In this document: piece after piece, positions 1 to 8,459 of the stretch
How positions within the stretch are numbered: position 1 is the first letter of the stretch
How the letters are laid out: each line of letters opens with the position of its first letter
From: a virus
Virus record (IMG/VR): IMGVR_UViG_3300028569_002817
Span: 1-42,038 of that record
DNA: 42,038 bases
Reading direction: 5' to 3' (one strand)
Position numbers and translations under genes: made by a program
The notes under the pieces: generated by a model
Database searches by the model: none
Seen by the model: only the letters and a program-made list of their open reading frames with translations
What the model was told of the DNA's origin: nothing

Positions 1-1833
1 TCACGGCACCCGCCTCTTCACCACCTGCACAGACAGCGCCGCCGAGGCGAGGTCCACCGTCGAAGCGCTCACGTTCCTCGCAGTGACACGCACACTGTTG
101 TTCGACCACACATGGCAATCCAGCACGAAGGCGATGCTGCTGGTGTCGAGCGACGCGTCTGCGAAGTCGCCCCGCCGCGCGCCAGGAACGGTCACGTCAA
201 TGTTCGCCGTTGCGCCTGCCGTGAGGCTCGGCAGATCCCAGGTGGTTTCCAGCGCCAGGCTGCGCGTCCCGATCGGAGCCGAGGGGCAGGCATAGAGCAC
301 CGCCGGCGCCGCCTCCGGCAGCCCGAACAGCCGCAACGCCTCGAGCTCGATCTGCCCGTCGAAGCCCACGATCCCGACCTGCGCGAAGGCCACGCCAGCA
401 CCCACGCGAATCGTCTGCCGCCGGTTCAGCGAGGCATCGGCCATCACCGCGCCGCCATTCCAGCCTTTCGCCGGCGCGTTCCACTGCATTGTGGTGCCGG
501 AGGCCAGCACGTCGCCGGCGATGTTCTCGCGGACGTTGGCCGCCCCATCGAACACCCGCACGAACAGCCGCCCGCCATCGGCCCCGCCCATCAGCCAGTG
601 TGCCAGGGCGAACTCCTTAGCCGAGGAGGTGTCGACCACGAAGGCCATGCCCCGATTGGCGTCCAGCAGCAGCCCGCGCGCGGTCGCGGCAATCCCGTCC
701 AGCCCGTTGAAGCACAGCCCCGCCAGGGTGGTCGCCGCCGTGGTCGAGGTCGCGAGCGTCGCCAGCTTTTCGACGCCGATCTCGGTGCCACTCTGCCGGA
801 AGGCTGCGGCGCGGAGATGCGGCACCGCCTCCAGCACCCGCAGCAGCCGCGAAGCCGGCGCGCGGTGACGGTTGATCACCGCGTTGCCGGCGCGGTCCGC
901 GGTCGAGGTGTAGTCCATCCGCACGGCATAGGTGTTTGCCCATGCCACCTCATATTCGCAGTCCGTGGCGCTTCCGGTGTGCCGTGCGACGATCGGCGAG
1001 CAGGCCTCCATGCGCAGCGCGCGCCCGATGATGGCGGTGCCGTCCGTTTCGTTCAGGAAGGGGATGGCGACGTTCGGGTCGAGCTGGCGCAACTCGAAAT
1101 TCGGCCCGTCGAAGACGTGCCGGTTGTGGTTGTTGTAGCCGCCCGCCCCGCGCGAGAAGCGGATGCCGTAGCGGTCGATGGTCGGGTTGATCCCGGTGGC
1201 GAGGGCGAAGTGCCCGCCATAGTAGCGAACCGAGGTGTTCCAGGCCGTGGCCGTCTCGGCGCGGATGTCGAGGCCGTAGCGATTGTTCAGGATGCGCAGC
1301 AGATGGAAGGTGCTGTCCTCGACGCCGCGGCCATCGCCCAGCGTGCGCATGCCGATCGTGAAGCCGGAGACCAGGCGCAGTTCGACGACCGAGGCATCGA
1401 TGTTGCGCACCAGGATGCCGATGTCCGCCTCGGAGGCCCAGTCAGATTGGGTCTGCCGCACCACCTGCAGCCCCGCATAGAGCTTCTCGCCGTTGCGTGT
1501 CGTGCCGCCATCGCCCAGCGTCAGCACAGTGGCCGGGGCATTGGCCGCGCCGGTGTAGCGGATGACGCCGCGCATGATCAGCCCGCGTGCGCCGCCACCG
1601 AGCGTGACCCCGCTGCCGACATTCCAGGTGCCGGGCGGGATGACAGCGAATTTCTGGTCCGCCGCGGCGCGGTCGAAGCAGGACTGGATGGCCGGGCGGT
1701 CGTTGGCCACGCCATCGCCTAGCCCGCCGAAATCGGTGGGAAGCACCGCCTCGCGGTCACGGAGATACTTCGCGAAGTCGTTCTTGTTGAGGTTGGCGTT
1801 GAGGACAAGCAGGTCGTCGATGCGTGCCGGCAT
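1..1833 (-). CDS. Tailspike / tail fibre protein with pectate-lyase-like beta-helix
   Basis: A 610-residue protein whose stop codon is the first three bases of the window and whose ATG is at 1833. The N-terminus holds the motif DFGGLGDGVANDRPAIQ (about residues 34-50), typical of the pectate-lyase-3 / glycosyl hydrolase 28 type right-handed beta-helix seen in phage tailspikes, where it binds or cleaves surface polysaccharide. Gly- and Asn-rich stretches such as RYYGGHFALATG fit a beta-helix. The C-terminal part, rich in small and beta-forming residues, may be a trimerisation or receptor domain. It lies 12 bases downstream of the tail-tip gene, the usual place for a fibre gene. The beta-helix call comes from motif recognition; substrate and enzymatic activity cannot be read from the sequence. 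Confidence 0.75.
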   Translation of the reverse strand: MPARIDDLLVLNANLNKNDFAKYLRDREAVLPTDFGGLGDGVANDRPAIQSCFDRAAADQKFAVIPPGTWNVGSGVTLGGGARGLIMRGVIRYTGAANAPATVLTLGDGGTTRNGEKLYAGLQVVRQTQSDWASEADIGILVRNIDASVVELRLVSGFTIGMRTLGDGRGVEDSTFHLLRILNNRYGLDIRAETATAWNTSVRYYGGHFALATGINPTIDRYGIRFSRGAGGYNNHNRHVFDGPNFELRQLDPNVAIPFLNETDGTAIIGRALRMEACSPIVARHTGSATDCEYEVAWANTYAVRMDYTSTADRAGNAVINRHRAPASRLLRVLEAVPHLRAAAFRQSGTEIGVEKLATLATSTTAATTLAGLCFNGLDGIAATARGLLLDANRGMAFVVDTSSAKEFALAHWLMGGADGGRLFVRVFDGAANVRENIAGDVLASGTTMQWNAPAKGWNGGAVMADASLNRRQTIRVGAGVAFAQVGIVGFDGQIELEALRLFGLPEAAPAVLYACPSAPIGTRSLALETTWDLPSLTAGATANIDVTVPGARRGDFADASLDTSSIAFVLDCHVWSNNSVRVTARNVSASTVDLASAALSVQVVKRRVP

Positions 1834-1845
1834 GGCATTCTCCGA

Positions 1846-3831
1846 TCAGAGGGCGGTGGCGGTGACCGGGCCGGCGAAGGCGGAGACGTTGCCCTCGGCC
1901 GAGACGCTGCGCAGCCAGTACCAACGGGTCTGGCCGGTGGTGAGGCTGGTGCGATCCCAGGGCAGCACGGTCGGCTCGCTGGCCAGCTTGGTCGCGGCGG
2001 ACAGGCTGGCGCTGCTGGCCTCGAACACCTGCAGTCGCACCCCGTCCGCGGGAAAGCCGCCCGACAGGCGAACCCCGCCCGCGATGCCGGTCGCGGCCAG
2101 GCCCGAGGCCGCAGTCGGTACCAGCGCCTCGCGCCAGCCCGACACCGCCCCGCTGCGGGCCTGCGCCCGCACGCGAAACGGGGTAGGCTCCGCGGTGGGG
2201 ATGGCGACGGCGGTGGCGCCGAAGCCGCCGGCATAGCCCTGCCAGATGGCTACGGAGGTGGGGCGGAACTCGATCTCGTAGCCGGCGAGATAGGCCGAGC
2301 CCACCGCCGACCAGGAGACGGCGATCGCCGTGAAAGCCACTGCCAGCGGCGTCTCCACCAGGATGGCGGCGGGTGCGGCGATCACGCCCGGGTTCGGCAG
2401 CACGACCGAGGGGCTCTCGCCGGTGGCGCGCTCGTCCACCGCCGGGTTCCAATCCCACACCGCCGGATCCTCCTCGGACAGCGTCAGGTCGATCCCGCCC
2501 TCCGACGACAGCCGCCAGCCCGTGATACGGGCGGGGAAGTCGCCGACCCGGTCGAGGGACACCGTCACCGCATCCCAGGGCCGCAACCGCAGCGCCGAGA
2601 GGTTCGCAGGGAAGGCGACCGCGCGCTGCCGCCGGTTCCGCTCGAGCTCTGCCTTCATCAGCCGCTGCACCGTCGCGGCGGAGGTCGTCAGCGGGAACTC
2701 CATGTCCCGGTAGATGACCTCGCCGCCGTCCTCGGTGACGTAATTCGCGGCCAGCAGCGGCGGCGCGTCGGTCGGCTGCCAGGCCTTCGCCGGATCGACG
2801 TAGACGCCGCGCACGCCGTTGAAGAGATCCCGCCGCGGCCTGCTGCCGCCGATGGTGACGTCGCCGCGCAAGTCGTCGCTGGTCAGCGTCGCAGCCGGCA
2901 GCGCCGGGCTGCCGGCCTGGATGTAGAAGCGCCCGCCCGAGACCACGAGCGCGCCAGCCATGGCCGAGACCAGCTTGCGGGTGATGGCGATCTTGCCCTC
3001 GCCAAGGGAGACGCGGCCGTTGGCGGTGTAGCGCCGCTCGGTGATGCCGGCGCGGGTGCCGACGAGCTCGTCGCAGGCGTTCGCCGCGGCGACCAGGGCG
3101 GGAATGTCGATGTCGTCCCAGGAGGCCTTCCAGCCCAGCGGCGAGGTAAGGTACCAGGCGAGGCACAGCGCCGGGTTGGCGGTCCAGCCGGTGGCGCCGG
3201 TGCGCGGATCAAGGATCGTGTCCAACCCCTCGACGAGCGCCGCCATGTTCGGCGGGCCGGAGGGGAAGGCCTCCGCGGTGATCTTGAGGCGGACCGCGAT
3301 GTGGGCGCGGCCGCGACCCCGATGGTCGGCGGTCCACTTGCCGCCGGTCTCGGCGATGAGGTTGGCGTTGGCCGTTTGGTCGGGATCCCCGAGGTGGCGA
3401 TCGATGCGCACCAAGCCGGCGAACTTCGGATCGGTGACGAGCGTGTCGCCCAGCCAGACCTCGCCGATGGCGCGCACGCGATGCGCCGCGAGCACCACCA
3501 CGGCATAGAAGTATCCATCCGCGCGGCTCTCGTCGTCGGTTGCCGAGTGGATGAAGACGATCGGGCCGCCAACCTTGCAGCGCCCGAAGACGATCGCGTG
3601 CTCGGTAATGGGCTGCCGGAAGGATTGCGTGCGGCCGGCGCCCGGTGCGGTCGGATCGTCGCCGGGGTTGGTCGGCGTGCGCGGGGCCGAGGGTGGGAAG
3701 GCCTCGCGCCCGACCGCGGTGACGACGAGCGCCACGCCGGCCCCGACCAGGGCCCCGATGATGCCGCCGCCGACCGCGGCCGAGGCCGCACCCGCCGCGA
3801 CCGCGGCCACCAGAGGAACAGCTGCGGGCAT
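1846..3831 (-). CDS. Tail tip attachment protein J-like / GTA TIM-barrel-like tail protein
   Basis: A 661-residue protein. It opens with a Gly/Ala-rich hydrophobic stretch (residues about 4-42), as in many J-like tip proteins. Then come the lines VFGRCKVGGPIVF and WLGDTLVTDP, and later the phage-tail-3 type segment with NPALCLAWYLTSPLG. The C-terminal third has fibronectin-III-like sequence (ISWSAVGSAYLAGYEIEFRP-type). J-like proteins form the tip of the siphovirus tail and contact the host receptor. The gene sits between the Cys-protease-like tail gene and the tailspike, the expected slot. It is shorter than lambda J (over 1100 residues), but similar to the shorter J-like proteins of alphaproteobacterial phages and gene transfer agents. 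Confidence 0.82.
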   Translation of the reverse strand: MPAAVPLVAAVAAGAASAAVGGGIIGALVGAGVALVVTAVGREAFPPSAPRTPTNPGDDPTAPGAGRTQSFRQPITEHAIVFGRCKVGGPIVFIHSATDDESRADGYFYAVVVLAAHRVRAIGEVWLGDTLVTDPKFAGLVRIDRHLGDPDQTANANLIAETGGKWTADHRGRGRAHIAVRLKITAEAFPSGPPNMAALVEGLDTILDPRTGATGWTANPALCLAWYLTSPLGWKASWDDIDIPALVAAANACDELVGTRAGITERRYTANGRVSLGEGKIAITRKLVSAMAGALVVSGGRFYIQAGSPALPAATLTSDDLRGDVTIGGSRPRRDLFNGVRGVYVDPAKAWQPTDAPPLLAANYVTEDGGEVIYRDMEFPLTTSAATVQRLMKAELERNRRQRAVAFPANLSALRLRPWDAVTVSLDRVGDFPARITGWRLSSEGGIDLTLSEEDPAVWDWNPAVDERATGESPSVVLPNPGVIAAPAAILVETPLAVAFTAIAVSWSAVGSAYLAGYEIEFRPTSVAIWQGYAGGFGATAVAIPTAEPTPFRVRAQARSGAVSGWREALVPTAASGLAATGIAGGVRLSGGFPADGVRLQVFEASSASLSAATKLASEPTVLPWDRTSLTTGQTRWYWLRSVSAEGNVSAFAGPVTATAL

Positions 3832-3832
3832 G

Positions 3833-4186
3833 TCAGCCGATCCTCCAGGCGGTGGTGCTGTCCAGGAGCGAGGCGCGGATCAGCCCGCGCGGCCCGACGA
3901 AGGCGGCCCGGCCGGCGTCCAGGACAACACCGAGGCGGGGCGGATCGCCCGCCAGCACCACGTCGCCTGGTCGCGCAAAGGCGGGCGGGATGCGGGGGAA
4001 CCCGGCACTGTCGGCCGAGGCCTCGAGCGAGGGCAGCACCCGGACCGCCGGCCGCGTCCCGGTCACCGCCTCGACAGCGGCCAGCGCGAACTCGGAACAA
4101 TTCCAGCGCCGGGCGTGGAAGGGGCGCGTCTCGGCCGCCGCGAGCAGGGCCGCGAGTCGCACCGGCCAGTCCGGGCGGCGGGTCAT
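3833..4186 (-). CDS. DUF6950-like / NlpC-P60-like tail assembly protein
   Basis: A 117-residue protein. The segment RRWNCSEFALAAVEAVTG (about residues 27-44) carries a candidate catalytic Cys at the start of a helix, as in NlpC/P60 and DUF6950 phage proteins. A later FARPGDVVLAGDPPRLGVVLDAG-type stretch resembles the beta-barrel part with a possible His replaced; no clear catalytic His is visible. In siphovirus tails this position (between the DUF2163-like gene and J) holds the K-like peptidase that cuts peptidoglycan during entry. It overlaps the upstream gene by 4 bases (ATGA) and ends 1 base before J. Structural role is likely; peptidase activity is uncertain because the His is not obvious. 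Confidence 0.62.
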   Translation of the reverse strand: MTRRPDWPVRLAALLAAAETRPFHARRWNCSEFALAAVEAVTGTRPAVRVLPSLEASADSAGFPRIPPAFARPGDVVLAGDPPRLGVVLDAGRAAFVGPRGLIRASLLDSTTAWRIG

Positions 4187-4761
4187 CCGGACGGGAGCTT
4201 GATCTCGGCTTCCTGCAGGGCGGGGACGAACTCGAAGAAGCGGTCGCCCGGGTACTCGGCCTGCTGGTCGGCATCGGTGTAGCGCCGGACCTCGGCGCGC
4301 TCGAGGTCGACGAGCCGGCTTTCGCAGGTGAGCGAGACGCGCGGCTCGGCGCCGTCCACCACCTCCATCGTGTCCATCAGCCCCGCCCAGAGCGGGAACG
4401 GATCAGCGACGAAGGCGCCCTCGGCATCCAGCAACGCGCCCCAGAGCCGGGCCGGGCGCAGCCGGAAGCTCCGCTCGGCGAGCGCGATGTCCACCACCTC
4501 CTGCGGCACCGGCGAGAGAGCCAGCGTCAGCCGCACGGCGCGGAGCTCGATCGTCTCCTCGATCTCCCCCACCGCGCCGATGTCGCCGACGCCCTCGAAC
4601 ACCTTCCCCGCCCAGTGCAGCGGGCCGAGCCCGGTCCAGGCCAGGAAGGCGCCGGAGGCGAAGTCGAGCTCGCAGAGAATGACAGGTGCCGCAACCGGGG
4701 CGGTGGCCGCGGCGGCGGCGTGAAGAGAGAGGCGCGGCGTGCCGTGGCTGCCTGACATCAC
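4183..4761 (-). CDS. DUF2163-like tail tip / hub protein
   Basis: A 192-residue protein. The pattern, an N-terminal strand pair ending in LCELDFASGAFLAWTGLGPLH-type sequence, a central LRPARLWGALLDAEGAFVADP segment and a C-terminal RRYTDADQQAEYPGDRFFEF-type stretch, matches the small minor tail proteins (DUF2163 and relatives) that sit between the distal tail protein and J in alphaproteobacterial prophages. It probably forms part of the tail-tip hub. It overlaps both neighbours by 4 bases, so the three tail-tip genes are likely translationally coupled. No enzymatic motif is seen. The family assignment is from pattern memory and needs a profile search. Confidence 0.6.
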   Translation of the reverse strand: MMSGSHGTPRLSLHAAAAATAPVAAPVILCELDFASGAFLAWTGLGPLHWAGKVFEGVGDIGAVGEIEETIELRAVRLTLALSPVPQEVVDIALAERSFRLRPARLWGALLDAEGAFVADPFPLWAGLMDTMEVVDGAEPRVSLTCESRLVDLERAEVRRYTDADQQAEYPGDRFFEFVPALQEAEIKLPSG

Positions 4762-5444
4762 AGCGCCTCCTCCATGCGGATGGTGATGGCCGTGAAGCGC
4801 CCTGGCCGGGTGGGATTGGAGGCCTCGTCGTCCGACACGAGCCGCATCGGCACCGAGGGCCGGGTCAGGACCAGCGGCTGGTTGACCAGCAGCGCGTCGC
4901 GGAGCGGCGGGGAGATCGGGATTGTCGCGGTGCCGGTGCCGCTGACCGTGACCGCCTGGTGAGCGATGTAGAGCCGCCCGGCCAGGCCGATCAGGTCACC
5001 CGCGCCGACGGCCACGGCGTTCGGCCACCAGCCCTGCGTCTGGATCGTCAGCGCCCCGCGGGGCGCACCGGCGGCCAGCGCCGGGTTGCCCGAGCCAACC
5101 ACCAGGCCGGTGCCGTCGGTGAAGATCGTGGCATCGCTGAAGGAGAACGGGCCGGTGGGCACATCGCCCTGCGTGCGCGGGTCGCCGGTGCGGAACTCGC
5201 GCCGCCAGTCCCAGATGCGGACCGTGTTCACCGACCCGGCCAGCGCGGCGAGCAGCCCTTCGAGCACGCCGGCCCGCACGCGATCGAGCGGGTCGAAGGT
5301 CAGCTGTGCCACCCAGCGAGCCCCCTCGCGCCGGAGCACCTGCGTGGCGCGGGTGACCGGCGAGACGAAACGCGTCGTGTTGTGCTGCAGGTAGAAGACC
5401 TGCCGCGTGGGCCGCAGCGTGTCGGGCCAGGCGTATTCGACCAT
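4758..5444 (-). CDS. Distal tail protein (phage minor tail, DUF2460/GTA-type)
   Basis: A 228-residue protein lacking enzymatic motifs. The opening EYAWPDTLRPTRQVFYLQHN and the VNTVRIWDWRREFRTGDPR core are typical of minor tail proteins placed between tape measure and J in alphaproteobacterial phages. It probably makes the distal ring to which the tip complex binds. It begins 6 bases after the tape measure stop and overlaps the next gene by 4 bases. Exact family is uncertain, but position and length support a distal tail or baseplate ring role. Confidence 0.6.
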   Translation of the reverse strand: MVEYAWPDTLRPTRQVFYLQHNTTRFVSPVTRATQVLRREGARWVAQLTFDPLDRVRAGVLEGLLAALAGSVNTVRIWDWRREFRTGDPRTQGDVPTGPFSFSDATIFTDGTGLVVGSGNPALAAGAPRGALTIQTQGWWPNAVAVGAGDLIGLAGRLYIAHQAVTVSGTGTATIPISPPLRDALLVNQPLVLTRPSVPMRLVSDDEASNPTRPGRFTAITIRMEEAL

Positions 5445-5450
5445 TCGCCA

Positions 5451-7595
5451 TTACCCCCGCACCGTTTCGTAGGCGCTGCCGCCGCGCCGCACCGCATCCA
5501 GCGTCATCGCCGAGGCCTGCCGGGCGATCTGCCCCGCCAGCAGCCGCAGCCGCGCCTCCACACCGGCATCCGCACCGCGCGCGTCGATGCTGATGGTCTG
5601 GTGGATCACGGGCCCGCCCGCCGGCGCGGTGCCATTCGGCAGCACCGTCCCGCCGCGATCCGGCACGAACCACTCGGGTCCACGCTCGCCGACGATGTAG
5701 GGCTGCCCCGCCGTGACCGGCCCGCCCTCGGCGCGGAACAGGCCGCTGATCCCCGCAAAGAGGCTCGACCCGAGGCTGGCCGCAAAGCCGCCCGCCGCCG
5801 TGCCCAGCGGCTCGGTCACGGTCTGGCGCAGGATGATGCGCGCCAGGTCGCGCGCCAGGCCCTGCAGGATCTTCGACAGCTTCTCGCCGTCGAGGATCGC
5901 GTCCTCGAAGGCGGACGAGAAAGCGAACCCCAGCTGGCCTGCCGCCCGCGCCGCGCGGTCCCCGGTGGCGGCCAGGCGCCGCTCCGCCGCCTCCAGATCC
6001 GCCAGCGCGGCGGTCGCGGCGCGCCCGATGGTCTCGGTCGGAACCGGATTGCCGGACCGCTCCGCGCGCTCGACCAGCTCCGCCAGGCGTTCGAGCTGGC
6101 GGATGTAGCGCTCGTAGGGGGTCTCGTTCGCCTCGATCAGCCGCTCGCGCTCGCGCAGCAAGACGTTCAGCTCGCGCTCGGCCGCGCCGCTCTCGCGGAC
6201 CGCGGCGGTGACGCGGGCCTGGGTGCCGGCCAGGCGCCGCAGGGCGGCGTCACGCTCCTGCAGCGCCAGGGTCTCGAGCCGGGTGCGCTCGACCGCGGTG
6301 ATGCCGCCCGCGGCCTCCGCCTCGCGCAAGCGGCGGACGCGCTCCTCGTACTCCCGGTTGATCCGGAAGCGGTCGTCGAGCTCTCGGGTGAGGTCCTGGA
6401 CGTCCTGCGTCGCGCGGCGCCGGCGGGCGTCTGCCGCCTGAGCGGCAGCGCTCTCCTGCTCGGTGCGCTGGCGTTCGCCGGCGGCGGCCTCGCCGCGGGT
6501 GATCTCCTCCGACAGCTCCTGGTACTGCCGGCGCAGCTCCTCCAGCCGCGCGGCGCGGTCCACGCCGGCCTGCTGCTGGGCGGCGCCGACCAGGCCACCA
6601 CGAATGCTGCCACGCCGGGGCTGCGACCGCAGGCTGTCGCGGCCGTCGCTCTCCGCCTCGAGCCGGGCAATCTGGGCGCGCAGGGCTTCGGCCTGGGCGC
6701 GGCGGTCGGCCTCCTGCTCGCTGGGCAGCAGCAGGCCGGAGCCGCGGCGCACCCCGTCCAACACGCGGGCGGCGCCGGAGAGCGCGCGCGCCAGCGCGTT
6801 GGACAGGCCGATCGCCTGGTCGAGCCGCGCCAGGAACTGGTCGGCCGCGGCGGTGAGCTGGCCAAAGGCGCGGCCGACCGAGAGGGGCGCGCGCTCGAAC
6901 TCGCCATTGAGCCGCTCGACGGCGCGCAGCAGCGCCGGGAACACCGTGTCGGCGGTGAGCTTGCCCTCGGAGCCGAGCTTGCGGAGCTCGCCGATGGAGA
7001 CGCCGAGCTCGCGGGCGAGCGCCTGCGCCAGCGTGGGCAGGCCTTCCAGGATGGAGCGCAGTTCGTCGCCCTGCAGCGTGCCCGAGGCAAGCGCCTGGGC
7101 GAGCTGCTGCGTGCTGGAGGCGATCTCCTGCTGGCTGGCGCCGGAGGCAATGGCGATGCGCTGGAGGCCGCCGACGAGGGTCGCGACCTGGTCGGAGGTG
7201 GCGCCGATCTCGCGCGCGGCGATCGAGAAGCGGGCGAAGGCGTCCACGCTCTCGCGCACGGCTACGCCGGTTTGCAGGCTGTCGCGATAGAGGCGGTCGT
7301 AGATCTCGCCGGCGCGCTCGACGGAACCCAGCGCGGTGTTCAGCCGGCCCATCGACTGGGTGAGCGCATCGCCCGCCACCACGACCGCGCGCAGCCCGGC
7401 GGCGAGGCCGGCAATCTGCACGCCGCGCACGGCGACGTCGAGCAGGTCGAGCGCGCGCGAGGCACGGTCGGCACCGCCCTGGATGCGCTCCAGGCTGCGC
7501 TGGCCGGTCTCGCCGACCTCGCGCAGCTCCTGCTTGACCCGGGCGGCATCGTCCAGCGACAGCCGGACCGAGACGCGGCGTGTGCTATCCGCCAT
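5451..7595 (-). CDS. Tail length tape measure protein
   Basis: A 714-residue protein. The N-terminal third holds the tape-measure N-terminal domain signature: QVATLVGGLQRIAIASGAS, then QGDELRSILEGLPTLAQAL, then GKLTADTVFPALL. The middle is long, charged and Arg/Glu/Ala-rich (about residues 280-560), fitting a coiled coil. The C-terminus has the lambda-type motif FRAEGGPVTAGQPYIVGERG followed by PEWFVP. The protein spans the tail lumen and sets its length; by the usual 1.5 angstrom per residue rule it would give a tail near 100 nm. The ATG at 7595 follows an AGGAGG ribosome binding site. It directly follows the tail chaperone pair, the standard order. Confidence 0.92.
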   Translation of the reverse strand: MADSTRRVSVRLSLDDAARVKQELREVGETGQRSLERIQGGADRASRALDLLDVAVRGVQIAGLAAGLRAVVVAGDALTQSMGRLNTALGSVERAGEIYDRLYRDSLQTGVAVRESVDAFARFSIAAREIGATSDQVATLVGGLQRIAIASGASQQEIASSTQQLAQALASGTLQGDELRSILEGLPTLAQALARELGVSIGELRKLGSEGKLTADTVFPALLRAVERLNGEFERAPLSVGRAFGQLTAAADQFLARLDQAIGLSNALARALSGAARVLDGVRRGSGLLLPSEQEADRRAQAEALRAQIARLEAESDGRDSLRSQPRRGSIRGGLVGAAQQQAGVDRAARLEELRRQYQELSEEITRGEAAAGERQRTEQESAAAQAADARRRRATQDVQDLTRELDDRFRINREYEERVRRLREAEAAGGITAVERTRLETLALQERDAALRRLAGTQARVTAAVRESGAAERELNVLLRERERLIEANETPYERYIRQLERLAELVERAERSGNPVPTETIGRAATAALADLEAAERRLAATGDRAARAAGQLGFAFSSAFEDAILDGEKLSKILQGLARDLARIILRQTVTEPLGTAAGGFAASLGSSLFAGISGLFRAEGGPVTAGQPYIVGERGPEWFVPDRGGTVLPNGTAPAGGPVIHQTISIDARGADAGVEARLRLLAGQIARQASAMTLDAVRRGGSAYETVRG

Positions 7596-7622
7596 GCATC
7601 ACGCCTCCTGCGTCAGGGGTGG

Positions 7623-8317
7623 TCAGGATCCGGGGGGATCAGTGCGGCGAGCTGCGCTGCCGGCGGCGAGGCCCATGCGCATGGCCAGGAGCAGCTCCGC
7701 CGCGGCCCAGCCGGTGGCGCCCATCTCGCGGGCGGTGGTCAGCGCGGCCGGCATGTCGAGGTCGAGGCCCGTCATCGTCGCCGTGGCGCAGGTGGTGCCG
7801 GCGGACCAGCACGCGGCGCCCTCGACGCTGGCCGGCGCGTGGGCGGCGTAGGGGCAGGCGAGGCCGCAGTCACGATCGAGGGCCGCGCAGCCGCGGCAGT
7901 AGTCAGGGCCCTGGGCGAAGTGCCATTCGGCCCGGGCCCTCAGCCGTTTCCCTCCAGCGCCACGGCGGCGACCGGGCCGGTGGCGCGATCCCAGAAGGCG
8001 GCGGCCATCTCGTCCATGTCCATCAGCCGCTCCACCGCCTCGGGCGAGAGCGGCAGCGGCTTGCCGGCGGCGTCGCCGACACCCTCCCAGGCTGTGACGG
8101 CGTGGCGGGCCAGCGCCTTGACCAGGAAGGCGAAGGCCAGGCCGCGGGCCATGTCGGGGTCGAGGTCGTCGGACGCGGCCCGCAGCGCGCCGAGGCGGCG
8201 GGCGGAGCCGGCCTGGGCCGCTGCCATGACCGCGGTGGTGACGGGGCGAATTTCCACGCGAACGCCGCGCGGCAGGTCGAGCCAGTACGGCTCGACGGGG
8301 AGGTCGAGGGTGAGCAT
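7623..8317 (-). CDS. Tail assembly chaperone, -1 frameshift product (gpGT-like)
   Basis: Predicted 231-residue fusion: 124 residues in the frame of the G-like protein, then a -1 slip at 7946-7952, then 107 residues to the TGA at 7623-7625. The downstream frame has no good start near its beginning, lies between the G-like gene and the tape measure gene, and is otherwise unexplained. In lambda and many siphoviruses, G and GT chaperone the tape measure protein during tail tube assembly. The T-like part has six Cys in about 35 residues (CRGC, DCGLAC, ACW, TTC), which may bind metal. The final segment TAREMGATGWAAAELLLAMR looks helical. The frameshift is inferred from sequence only. Confidence 0.72.
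7940..8317 (-). CDS. Tail assembly chaperone (gpG-like)
   Basis: A 125-residue zero-frame product. The ATG at 8317 (MLTLDLPVEPYW) is preferred to the one at 8329 because GGAG lies 6 bases upstream of it. The start MLTLDLP, the line VRVEIRPVTTAVMAAA, and the helical middle ARGLAFAFLVKALARHAV are typical of small G-like chaperones upstream of tape measure genes. It ends in VALEGNG-TGA two codons after a GGGAAAC slippery heptamer. The open frame continues upstream to 8575, but that part lies opposite the start of a real plus-strand gene and looks like chance openness. Confidence 0.75.
   Translation of the reverse strand: MLTLDLPVEPYWLDLPRGVRVEIRPVTTAVMAAAQAGSARRLGALRAASDDLDPDMARGLAFAFLVKALARHAVTAWEGVGDAAGKPLPLSPEAVERLMDMDEMAAAFWDRATGPVAAVALEGNG
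7946..7952 (-). other. -1 programmed frameshift slippery site GGGAAAC
   Basis: On the minus strand the codons GAG GGA AAC GGC TGA end the G-like frame. The heptamer G GGA AAC is in the exact X XXY YYZ phase for a -1 slip, two codons before the stop. After slipping, translation continues CGG CTG AGG into the T-like frame. Lambda uses the related GGGAAAG. GC-rich sequence follows and could form a stimulatory structure, which I did not fold. Confidence 0.75.
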
Positions 8318-8459
8318 GTGCTTCTCCATTAGCGTGATTCTCGGGTGGATCCACTCAAGCGAGAGCGGCAAAGGCGAGCGCGCCAGCGCCGGGCGCTTGA
8401 CCCGCAGCAACCCCGGCGCCGTGTGGGCGTTACAAGATCGCAACGCAGGGATGCAGGCC

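Noticed and set aside
112-1722. A 536-codon plus-strand frame opposite the tailspike
   Set aside because: Shadow of GC-rich coding on the other strand; no ribosome binding site or domain.
8397-8436. Promoter TTGACC / TACAAG for the plus-strand moron
   Set aside because: The spacing between the two hexamers is about 28 bases, far from 16-18, so I did not list it.
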